The notes under the pieces are model-generated. The model did not search any database. It was not told the DNA's origin and saw only the letters and a program-made list of their open reading frames with translations. A stretch of DNA of 64,000 bases, from contig NC_054754.1 of the NCBI RefSeq assembly GCF_018143015.1, forward strand, positions 24,252,394 to 24,316,393. Direction: 5' to 3'. Position numbers and translations under genes: made by a program. The stretch is from Lytechinus variegatus (taxonomy: Eukaryota; Echinodermata; Echinoidea; Temnopleuroida; Toxopneustidae). Of the stretch, positions 46,141-55,915 are shown piece after piece (within the stretch, counting starts at the first letter, position 1; each line of letters starts with the position of its first letter).

Positions 46141-46870
46141 CAAAGGCGCCGAATTTGCGAATTTATTTTCGGGGGGGGGGGGCGCCGAATTGGAGTTCGA
46201 TATAGGGGGCGCCGAATTTATTTACGTTCTATAGCGGCACCGAGTTGTTGTTCAACTGACGGGGCGTCGAATTGATGTTCAACCGAAGGGGGGGGGGCGC
46301 CGACTTGATATTCGTCCTAGGGGGCGCCGAATTGATGTAAGAAAATTATAGGATTCGCCAAATTTATGTTCGACCCAGGGCGCCTAATTGAAGTTCAATA
46401 CAGGGGGTGACGAATTTATGTACGTCCTATAGAGGCACCGAGTTCTATTCGACTGAGGGGGGGGGGCCGTCGAATTTATGTTCGATCTAGGGGTGCTGAG
46501 TTGAAGTTCGATATAGGGGGCGCCGAATTTATATTCGACCTTTAAGGGGCGCCGAATTGTTGTTCAACCTAGGGGACGTGTTTGACCTTGGGCGCCAAAT
46601 TGATGTTCGACATAAGGGCGCCGAATTGAAGTTCCACATAGGGGCGCCGAATTAATGTTCGACATAGCTAGGGCGCCAAATTGATGTTCGACCTATGGGC
46701 GTCGAATAAATGTTCGACCAAGGAGCGCCTAATTGAAGTTTAATATAGGGGGCGCCGAATCTATGTTCGACCTAGGGGCCGGCGAATTCATGTTCGAACT
46801 AGGGAGGGGGCGCCAAATTTATATTTGACCTTTTATGGATCCAATTTGATGTTTAACCGGGAGTTGCCAA
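46141..46870. repeat. GCGCCGAATT minisatellite, block A
   Basis: Degenerate tandem repeat with a unit of about 27 bp: GGGGCGCCGAATTGATGTTC then GACCTA. The spacer contains variable G runs. The block ends with GTTTAACCGGGAGTTGCC and CATGTTTCACATGGGGGG. Confidence 0.95.
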
Positions 46871-47110
46871 ATTCATGTTTCACATGGGGGGGTCAAACTT
46901 CATTAAGACGCCCATCCTGTTCATAATTTCTAAAGTGCTTAGAAATTTTATAATTTTAGGTCAGAATATCAAAAAAATTACTCTCGCCCTTCGAGCTCGC
47001 ATCAATTTTTTTTATTAAGGTGACGACCCTGTTCATGGTTAAATAAAGTGCTTAGAATGTCCAACTTTCGGTCGGAAGATAAAAAAAATGTTTTGTTAGA
47101 TACATAAACC
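46871..47110. repeat. CGC-dyad repeat segment between minisatellite blocks
   Basis: Holds AAAGTGCTTAGAA and CTCGCCCTTCGAGCTCGCAT words of the ~105-bp repeat family. It is duplicated at 49420..49640. Confidence 0.8.
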
Positions 47111-47114
47111 GATA

Positions 47115-49405
47115 AACCGAGGGGGTGTCGAATTTATATTCGACGTATATGGGACGCCGAATTGTTGTTCAACCTAGGGCGTCGAATCGAAGTTCGATAT
47201 AGGGGGTCGCCAAATTTATATTCGACGTATATGGGACGCCGAATTGTTGTTCAACCTAGGGCGTCGAATTGATTTTCGACAGAGGGGCGCCTAATTGTTT
47301 TTTTTTACCGAAGGGGTGCCGAACTGATGTTCGACCTAGAGGCTTCGAATTAAAGTTGGATATATATGACATAGGGGGCGCCGAATTTATGTTCGACCTA
47401 GAAGGCACCGAATTAATATTCGACCTAGGAGCGCCTAATTGAAGTTCAATATAGGGGACGCCGAAATTATGATCGACATAGGGGGCACCGAATCGTTGTT
47501 CGACCAAGGGGCGCCGAATTGATGTTCGACATAGCTAGGGCGCAAAATTGATGTTCGACCTTGGGGCGTCAAATTGAAGTTCGATATAGGGGGCGCCGAA
47601 TTTATATTCGACCTATAAGGGCGCCGAATAGTTGTTCAACTTAGAGGCGTCAAATCGGTGTTCGATCTGGAGGCGTCGAATTGATGTTCGACCTAGGGGC
47701 GCCGAATTGATTTTTGACATAGCTAGGGCACCGTATTGATGTTCGACCTAGGGGCGCCGAATTGAAGTTCGATATAGGGGGCGCCGAATTTATATTCAAC
47801 CTTTAAAAAGGAGAAGTTCAACCTGACAAAAAGTTTATTGTAAAAATAGTAGAAAAATAATAACAAATATTGCCGAAGGTTTGAGAAAAATTCATCAAAT
47901 AATTTAAAAGTTTTCAGAATTTCAATTATTTGATTTGTGACGTAATATGCGAGCAGCATTCCTACATAGTGCATTGTAAAAATTAATAAAATGTCATTTT
48001 CTCAGAAAATTGAAAATAGTTTTCACTGTACCTTTTGAATATCAATAGACAATTAATTTCACACCTGATCATGAGTAGAAAACAAAATTAAGTCATCAGG
48101 AACCATACAAAATTTGAAATTCATGCATTTTATATTACATAAAACATGGGGCACCTGCTCGTTTATGACGTCACAAATCCAAAACTTTAAACTTTCTTAC
48201 TCTTTAACGGATTTTCCTCCAAACTTCACCAATATTTTTTACTAGTTTGTTTGCTATTTTTACAACAAAGTTTCCTTCAGGGTGAACTTCCCCTTTAAGG
48301 GGCGCCGAACTGATGTTCAAACCTAGGGGAGTCAAATTGGTGTTTGATTTAGATGGGTGCCGAATCGATGTTCAACCGAGAGGGGGGGGGGGTGCCGAAT
48401 CGATATTCGATTTAAGGGGGCAACGAATTAATGTGCGACCTAGCAGCGCTTAATTGAAGTTCAAGATAGGGGGCGGCGAATCTATGTTCGACCTAGGGGG
48501 CGCCGAATTGTTGTTCGAACCAGGGGCGCCGAATCGATATTCTACATACTGGCCCCACCGAATTAATGTTCAACCAAGGGGCACCGAATTGATTTTCGAC
48601 ATAAAGGGCGTCGAATTGATGTTCAACTGAGGGGGCGTCGAATTGATGTTTTACCTAGGGGCGCCGAATTGATGTTTGACATAGCTAGGGCGCCGAACCG
48701 ATGTTCGATATAGTGGGTGCCGAATTTATATTCGAACTATAGGAGGTACCGAATTGTTGTTCAACCAAGGGGCGTCAAATTGATGTTCGACATTGGGGCG
48801 CCGAGTTGATGTTAAACCGATGGAAGGGGGGGGGAGGGCGTCGAATGATGTTTGACCTAGGGGCGCTGAATCGAAGTTCGATATACGGGCGCCAAATTTA
48901 TATTCGACGTATAGGGCACCGAGTTGATGTACAACTGCGGGAGGAGGGGGCCTCGGATTAATGTTCGACATAGGGGCTCCGAATTGATTTTCGACATAGC
49001 TAGGGTGAAGAATAGATGTTCGACATAGAGGCACCGAATCGAAGTTCGATGTACTGGGCGCTAAATTTATATTTGACGTATAGGGGGCGCCGAATTGTTC
49101 TTTATTCTAAGGGCGTCAAATTGATTTTCGACATAGGGGCGCCGATTTGTTGTTCAACCGAAGGGGGTGCCGAATTGATGATCGACCCAGCGGCGCCGAA
49201 TTGAAGTTCGATATCGACCTAATAAGGGGAACCGAATTGTTGTTCAACCTATAGGGGCGTCAAATTGATGTTGGACGTTGGGGCGCCAAGTTGATGTTGA
49301 ACCGAGGGGGGGGGGGGCGCCAAATTCATGTTCGACCTAGGGAGGCTGCGCCAAATTTATATTCGACCTTTGTGGCTCCAATTTGATGTTTAACCGGGGG
49401 TTGCC
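47115..49405. repeat. GCGCCGAATT minisatellite, block B
   Basis: Same unit as block A. Subtypes differ in the middle (GAAGTTCGATATA, TTATATTCGACCTATA, TTGTTGTTCAACCTA, TGATGTTCGACATA) and follow each other in a recurring order, suggesting higher-order repeats. Minus-strand frames of up to about 100 codons (FGAPYVEHQ-like 9-residue periods) are by-products of a unit near 27 bp. It is interrupted by a TTAA MITE at 47807..48294. Confidence 0.93.
47807..48294. mobile_element. TTAA-flanked MITE nested in the minisatellite
   Basis: 488 bp, TTAA at 47803-47806 and 48295-48298. Ends are AAAGGAGAAGTTCAACCTGA and, inverted, AGGGGAAGTTCACCCTGA. The undisturbed minisatellite word GACCTTTAAGGGGCGCC at about 46539 shows the empty site. 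A second, right-truncated copy is at 52582..52880. Confidence 0.93.
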
Positions 49406-49419
49406 AAATTCATGTTTCA

Positions 49420-51010
49420 CATGGGGGGGGGGGGTCAAACTCAATTTTGCTCGCATTAAATTCTTATAGTTACATGCCCATCCTCTTCATGGTTACCAAA
49501 GTGCTTAGAAAGTCTTAAATTTTGGGTCAGAATATAAAAAAATCATCTCGCTCTTCGCGCTCGCATCAATTGTTTAGTAAGGTGACAATCCTGTTCACGG
49601 TTATATAAAGTGCTTAGAATGTCCAACTTTGGGTCGAAACATGAAATATTTTCAGCTTGCACTTCGCGCTCGCATAAGATGTTTTCTTAGATACTTATTC
49701 TGTTTATGATTACCAAAAATGCTTACTCGGATGTCCAAAGTTGCGCTCGCATTAATTGTTTAAATAGATACGTATTTTGTTCATGGTTACAAAAAATGCA
49801 CAGAATGAAGGAAAATGGTTCACTGTCGGTACAAAAGTGCGAGCTGACAACTCCAGATATTTTTAATTGAAAACTTTACATTTTCATACGTTATTGTAGA
49901 AAGAACAAACTTATATGTCCACATATGTATTTGATCAAGCTGTGTATCTCAATAAACACAATTCTAGTGCAAAGCGTGAGCTGATATTTTTGGTATAGTA
50001 CTGACCCGAAAGGGAAAATTTAAGCACTGTCCAACATGAAGGAAAATTAGTGAGAGAATACTAAATATATGATGTGAGCGGGAAGCGCGAGCTGAATTAA
50101 AAAAAAAATAAACTGGGACTTTCCTATATCTAAAAAAAAAACTATATTCTGAGGGAAAGTTAAGCAGCTTTTTTAGTTTTTTTTTCACTAAATATAAATT
50201 ATGATGCGAGCGCGAAGCTAAATTTCTTTTTTTAGATTTAGACCTTAAACCGGGACTTTCTTATTGTCGGTAGCCTACAGAGAGCTCTCCACGATCGCAT
50301 TTTACTCACAATTTAACGATTATAGTATGCAATTTAATAATATTTTACAGACAAAGATAATGGAACTCAAAGACCGAGCAAGAATACATGGAGCAAATGG
50401 AACAGCCCTGCTCTTGCGTAACAGACAGTTTTGTTGAATTTCAAAAATTTTCAGGTCGCGCTTCGCGCTCGCAATATTTAATTAATGAGATAGTATCATA
50501 TTCATTCAGTCAACTAAGTTGGGGTCAATATATTGTATTTTCAATTTCAATTTTGGTTTATCATGATGGGGATAAATGTCGTTTTTTAATACAAGTACCC
50601 CCGACACTGATAAACAACCTTTCTATGTGTTTTGATATTTCGTATGATGTAGAATTTGTGCAAATTGAATCTTTTTTATTTTGATATTGATTGTATTTTT
50701 ATGTAAATGATTGTAAAGGGTAATGCAATTCGGCTTTTCAGCCACTATAGAAACCCTTGTTGAAATAAACCGTTTTAAATAAATAAAAATACACAAATTT
50801 CAGCTCGCGATTCGCGCCTCGCATTGATTGTTTGGTGAGACAAATGCTTATGATGCCTTTTTTAGGTAAACTGTAACAAACATTTTCAGCTCGCGCTTCG
50901 CATTATTTTATCAGTGAGATACATATCCGTTTAATGGCACACTCCTTAAAATGACTTTTATTAGGTCAGTATACCTGGCAATTGAGCGCGCTTCCCGCGT
51001 CCACTAAGTA
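49420..51010. repeat. CGC-dyad repeat family, tandem and scattered
   Basis: Unit of about 105 bp: GTGCTTAGAATGTCCAA, then TTTTCAGCTCGCGCTTCGCG, CTCGCATTAATTGTT, and ATACCTATTCTGTTCATGGT. Good copies lie between 49440 and 49800. Partial and inverted copies (AGCGCGAAGC...) continue to 51000. Other copies occur at 57812, 60393, 60590, 62356 and 62467. Confidence 0.8.
50480..50795 (+). mobile_element. Possible LINE 3' end
   Basis: Sequence ending GTTGAAATAAACCG then TTTTAAATAAATAAAAATAC looks like a retrotransposon 3' end with A-rich tail inserted into the CGC-dyad repeat. No clear RT motif was read. Confidence 0.35.
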
Positions 51011-51069
51011 ACTATAATTTTTTGCTGATGCCCCCATGTCTTGACCCACGGAACGCCACTGTATGGAAG

Positions 51070-52010
51070 AATAGAAGATCCTCAAAATATTCTTAGCAGA
51101 CTGAATAGTGCTCTATTGATACTATGTATTGTAGGCTTGTGAAAGTGAGTTCCAACTTTTGATGCCAGAAGATATGAAAAGTTTGTTTGTAAATAATGTC
51201 CTTGTTCTAGGTTAATGGAAATGTCCAGCAGATCTTGTAGGGAAGTGAATCAGATGAATAATTAATATTTCTTGTAAACATAGAGTAAAATGCACGTGGT
51301 AGTTCATCTTTATTAAGGTTATATATAAATGATCCAAGATTATAAGGGTAAAGATCATGTATCTTAAGAATACTGTGAGTTTTAAAAGGAACATTTGTGT
51401 GTGCTCGATAACGAGAATGACAAATATGCGTAATGCCTTTTTTCTCTGTGTAGTAAAAGTCTATTCAAATGAAAGTCAGCATCCAATGCAATAATACCAT
51501 AATTCAAATGCGGGAGGATCAGCTTAGAGTCGGCAAGTTGATTCAACTTTATTAATAATTCAAATATTCCGTGAAATTACTTTACATGTAATATCTACTT
51601 TTCATAAGAGCTGTCGTCGGTAGTTGTCCCTGGAAATTTCGAATTTAGTACTCTTTGAACATTGATATTATCAAAAATAATGTTACCTGGGATATGATAT
51701 TGCTGAAGAGCATGTGATTATTTATTTATTGGTTTGATCCATTCCGAGACCAAGCTTAATTCTTTGTTGAATGTGTCAAGTAAATGTTTAGGGTCCTTAA
51801 GGAAAAATAATATATTTGAATCATCGGCAAAAAGAATAAATGATGAAGCATTTGAAGATCTACAAAATTCATTAATATAAAAAAAAAACCGGGCCAAAGA
51901 TTGAGCTTTGAGGGACTCCACATGAAATAGGTTTGGTAGAAGAATTGCCATTTGCTATGGAAACATTCTGTTGCCTGCTGCTGAGGTAGTTCCTGAACCA
52001 CTCAAGCTTG
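51070..52010 (-). pseudogene. 5'-truncated LINE reverse transcriptase
   Basis: The minus strand reads WFRNYLSSRQQNVSIANG, KPISCGVPQSSIFGPV, ASSFILFADDSNILFFLKDP (the catalytic FADD box), then FDNINVQRVLNSKF and the C-terminal block NRLL, RAHTNVPFKT, KIHDLYPYNLGSF, SSDSLPYKI. Several frameshifts and stops. A jockey/CR1-type non-LTR element lacking its 5' half. Confidence 0.85.
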
Positions 52011-52578
52011 TTCTAATGATGATGGTATACAACTCATGCAGAAAGAGACAAATTGAAAATATAAGTCAAAGGTTTGACAATGACTGTAAAAGTCCTTTAA
52101 AAGAGAATGATACTGAATGTTACTGACATCACACCCTGAACTCATTTTATTCTTCAGTCCAGAAATTATAATTATTAGCTTGTTCTTTTTAGTCTGTTGG
52201 TGTAAAATATATCGCATTCCAATAGGTATAATACTTATGGTAGTGCACACATCTGCACACTTATGGCTTGATATTAAACCGAGCCTAGTTTTTATTATTA
52301 TTATTTTTTTTATTGTAGAGGGTGATCCACTATATGTCATAAAGGTTTTAAAGCTATAGTCAATTAAGGATCATATAGACTTTGTACTTCCTGTGATATT
52401 GCGAATGATATTTAGTTTTCTTTCGCGTCTAGTTATTTATATGCTGCTGCTAAATAGGCTTCTGATTAAGAATCGTTCCAAAAATACCAAGAACTTATAA
52501 GGTAAGATCCTTTCCATTATTGCTAGGCTCGATTTATTTTGAGAAAGAGGGAAACCCCATTTTCTTAAAACCAGTCAC
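52011..52578. other. Intergenic stretch
   Basis: No gene recognised. Confidence 0.4.
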
Positions 52579-52581
52579 TTA

Positions 52582-52880
52582 AAGGGGAAGTTCCCCCTGA
52601 AGAAAAATTTGTGTAGAAAAAAATATTGGTGAATGTTTGAGGAAAATCCATTAAATATCAAGAAAATTATTAGAATTCTAAGTTGTGGATTTGTGATGTC
52701 ATAAACGAGCAGCTACCCCATACGTTATGTAATATAAAATACATTAATTCCAATTTTTTTGTTGGTTTTCTGTTTATAAACGGATGTGAAATGATTTGTC
52801 TGTTGATATAGTAATAACCATTTTTAATTTTCTGAGAAAATGACATTTCATTGATTTATTACCATACGATTATGTACATT
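52582..52880 (+). mobile_element. Right-truncated copy of the TTAA MITE at 47807
   Basis: Starts TTAAAGGGGAAGTTCCCCCT. It shares GATTTGTGATGTCATAAACG, GAGCAGCTACCCCATA-like and AGAAAATGACATTT modules (inverted) with 47807..48294. The far end is lost. Confidence 0.75.
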
Positions 52881-52899
52881 TGGTAAAAATGCTCCATAA

Positions 52900-53125
52900 A
52901 TGGTGGTATTTATGTGTCCAACCAACATTGTGCATTTATTTTGGGCATTTTTATTTATCCAGTGTGATGAAAATTCTGCCCATTCTCAAGTAATTGCTAC
53001 TTATTTTTTAACCTTACTGGAGAATATGCGTCCCTCATTGGGTAAAATACTGCCCCAAATTGGTTGGACAAAAATTACCCTCGTGCTGGTTACAATTTTA
53101 CCCTATATTTTTACAGTGTAAAGGC
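52900..53125. repeat. Possible short repeat with GGGTAAAAT motifs
   Basis: Contains TTGGGTAAAATACTGCCCC and TTACAATTTTACCCTA-type words reminiscent of short MITEs, without a clear second terminus. Confidence 0.3.
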
Positions 53126-53534
53126 TAATTACCAATGCGCTAATTACCAATGCGCTGTTTACAGTTCAATTTTAACACATGATCGAACCTCCATTAAATT
53201 TTGCCTTTTTTCTGTGACCTTGATGCTATTTTACCACTGAATTATTCCAATTCAATAGTACAGTCATTTCATACAGCGCTTTTTAATTTCGGTTACAAAG
53301 CGCTGCACGGACACTATACTGATACTCCAAGTTGTAGAGTACAGAATTAATTTCCATACGATCATCCATAATGTCCATACAATTCATTTCCCTATATGGA
53401 TGAGTGATCTTTATCACATGCTATTATTAGTATAGTTAGACGACACACGCCTCATTTTATCCTGTATGCCTACCATATAACTCGGAAGTGGTGCAACTAT
53501 AAAGCTAGTATAACCTCAAATATAACTTTTATCT

Positions 53535-53616
53535 ACCGATGTACCAGTCATATTTTGGCATGAAGATTATCATGATGGAGCCTACACCATCTGGTCGAGA
53601 GCTACTACAGTGAACG
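53535..53616 (+). other. Candidate noncoding first exon of the UGT gene
   Basis: Sequence ending GCTACTACAGTGAACG is followed by a consensus GTGAGT donor at 53617. With an acceptor TTTTTCAG at 54863-54870 this would define a 5' UTR intron of about 1.25 kb holding the AGT microsatellite. Pure inference from splice-site strength and position; the 5' end is a guess. Confidence 0.35.
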
Positions 53617-53718
53617 GTGAGTAAAATATGCCTCTATGACTGCATTTGATAAGTGTATATACGCTAGGAATATTTTGGTTCAAGTTCATCAAAAAGAACA
53701 AAAAATGGCTGGTAGAAG

Positions 53719-54011
53719 TGGTGGTGATGGTGGTAGTAGTAGTAGCAGCAATAGAAGTAGTAATTACTGTTGTAGTAGTACTACTAGTAGTAGTACCAGT
53801 AGTAGGAGGAGAAGTAGTAGTAGTGGTGGTGGTAGTTGTACTAGAAGTAGTAGTAGTAGGAATGGAAGTACTAGTAGTGGTGGTGGTGGTAGAAGTAGTT
53901 GAAGTAGTCATAGTAGTAGTAGTAGTAGAAGTATTAGTATTAGTATTAGTAGTAGAAGTAGTAGTAGTGGTAGTAGTAGTATTGGTAGTAGTGGTAGTAG
54001 TGGTACTAGTG

Positions 54012-54042
<31 letters not shown>

Positions 54043-54346
54043 GAATGGAAGTACTAGTAGTGGTGGTGGTGGTAGTAGTAGTTGAAGTAGTCATAGTAGT
54101 AGTAATAGTAGTAGTAGTACTAGTAGTAGAAGTATTAGTATTAGTATTAGTAGTAGTAGTACTAGAAGTAGTAGTGGTAGTAGTAGTATTGGTAGTAGTG
54201 TAGCAGTGGTACTAGTGGTGGTGGTGGTAGTTGTAGTAGTAGTAGCAGTAGCAGTAGTAATAGTAGTAATATTAGTGGTAGTATTGGTAGTAGTAGTGGT
54301 AGTAGTAGTAGTGGTAGTAGCAGTAGTAATAGTAGTAGTAGTGGTA

Positions 54347-54413
<67 letters not shown>

Positions 54414-54433
54414 TAGTGGTAGTAGTGGTAGTA

Positions 54434-54498
<65 letters not shown>

Positions 54499-54516
54499 GG
54501 TGGTAGTAGCAGCAGC

Positions 54517-54551
<35 letters not shown>

Positions 54552-54575
54552 TAGTAGTACTACTACTACTACTAC

Positions 54576-54615
<40 letters not shown>

Positions 54616-54655
54616 GGTAGTAGTAGTGGTTGTAGTACTCGTCGTAGTGGGATAG
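53719..54655. repeat. AGT trinucleotide microsatellite, ~0.94 kb
   Basis: (AGT)n with GGT, AGC and AGA variants, including a short stretch where phase and strand flip (AGTACTACTACTACT near 54555-54578). Two internal segments (about 53845..53930 and 54030..54120, with AGGAATGGAAGTACTAGTAG) are near copies, so segmental duplication occurred inside the array. Long Val/Thr/Ser frames are artefacts. Confidence 0.96.
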
Positions 54656-54870
54656 TAGGGACGAATCCAAAATTTGATCGAAAGTTTCAATCGAATAAGA
54701 TTGAATTTTAAATCTATCTGTCTCAAACTAAGTAATTATAGGAGACGGAGTCGTACAAGTAATATAGTATTCGCACGTGCGATACCCGAGCCGAGGGTTA
54801 TGGACCCTCAAACCACTATACCAGGGATACGACAAAATGTATATGTTTAATATTATTTTTTCTTTTTCAG

Positions 54871-55057
54871 ATTGGCTGCAGGCCTAACTGCTAGACGAAG
54901 ACATTGACCAACGAACGTAGAGGGGCGTAGAGGACGTCAACAGACATTCGACTCGCAGTAAAGGAACCCTGATCATCTGTAGTGTTGCCGATGTTTGAAA
55001 ACAGATCTGTGGCTTATCTAGGAAACCGATAGTAATTCGTTCATTGGTATCAGGAGT
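54871..55057 (+). other. UGT 5' untranslated exon part
   Basis: Preceded by a strong acceptor (TTTTTCTTTTTCAG ending at 54870). The segment runs uninterrupted to the UGT start codon at 55058 and has non-repetitive composition, as expected for 5' UTR. Confidence 0.5.
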
Positions 55058-55915
55058 ATGTCTCGCATAGATCACCGTGTTTTCATTTTGATATGCCTAG
55101 TCGTTTGGATCATCGGTACCAGTAATGGTGCCCGTATTCTCCTCAGCTCTGAGGAAGGATCTGGTAGTCACTTCTCAGTTTTGTCTACCATCGGTCACGC
55201 TCTATCTGACAAGGGACATCATGTCACAGCCCTCATCAGCGAAGCCAACAAGGATATGGCTACGGATGATAAATTTCGTCATCTAAAATTCGATATTTTT
55301 CCCGACTCCACGATGGCCTATACGAAAGATTGGTTTGCATTTGTAGTAAGTAATGAAATGAAAAATAAAAGATCTCTCTTTGGAAACATCCCTTTGCCAT
55401 CACCCCGAGCCATTTATGGTATCTTCAAACGTTGTCAAGAGCAGGTTGACCATGCAATCGAGAACAAACGAAAAGGAATTAAATACGACTTGCTCATCCT
55501 CGATTTTCACAAATCATGTTCTGTAGTTCTTGCAGGAGCCTTGGACACACCCTATGTCTTCGTGGTCCCAAGTGGGATCAAGCCATCACAAGCCCGTCGG
55601 TATGGTTCGTCAAGTACAACCGCCTATTATCCGGAAATGTCTTCAGGATTGCAATCTGAGATGGGGTTCTTTAACCGTTTCTCAAATACGTTAACAAGTA
55701 TCCAAGAAGACCTGAGTATCTTCTTTCTGTACGATGTCTACTACTTCTTGCTCTCTTTCCATTTCTGGCTCTCACCTCGTGTATCGCACATCATGTCTGG
55801 TTCAGAGTTGATCTTAGTCAATTCCGACTTTGCAGTGGATTTCCCATTCCCTCTCCATCCCAATGTCATTACTATTGGAGGATTATCAGCCAGAACTCCA
55901 AACGCCCTTAACGAG
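55058..55915 (+). CDS. UGT coding exon 1
   Basis: 286 codons, phase 0 at the end (NALNE before GTATGT). It contains the signal peptide and the whole acceptor-binding N-terminal domain, with YDLLILDFH, the expected acidic site of the family, and PNVITIGGLS near its end. ATG at 55058 is the first in-frame Met and is followed at once by the signal peptide. Confidence 0.93.

Noticed and set aside
47256..49034. Repeat proteins with FGAPYVEHQ-like periods
   Set aside because: By-product of a tandem unit near 27 bp. Frames stop and shift between units and there is no promoter or splice evidence.
53582..54726. Long poly-Val, poly-Thr and Ser-rich open frames up to about 210 codons
   Set aside because: Direct translation of the AGT/ACT microsatellite in several frames and both strands. 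No start context, domain or splice support.
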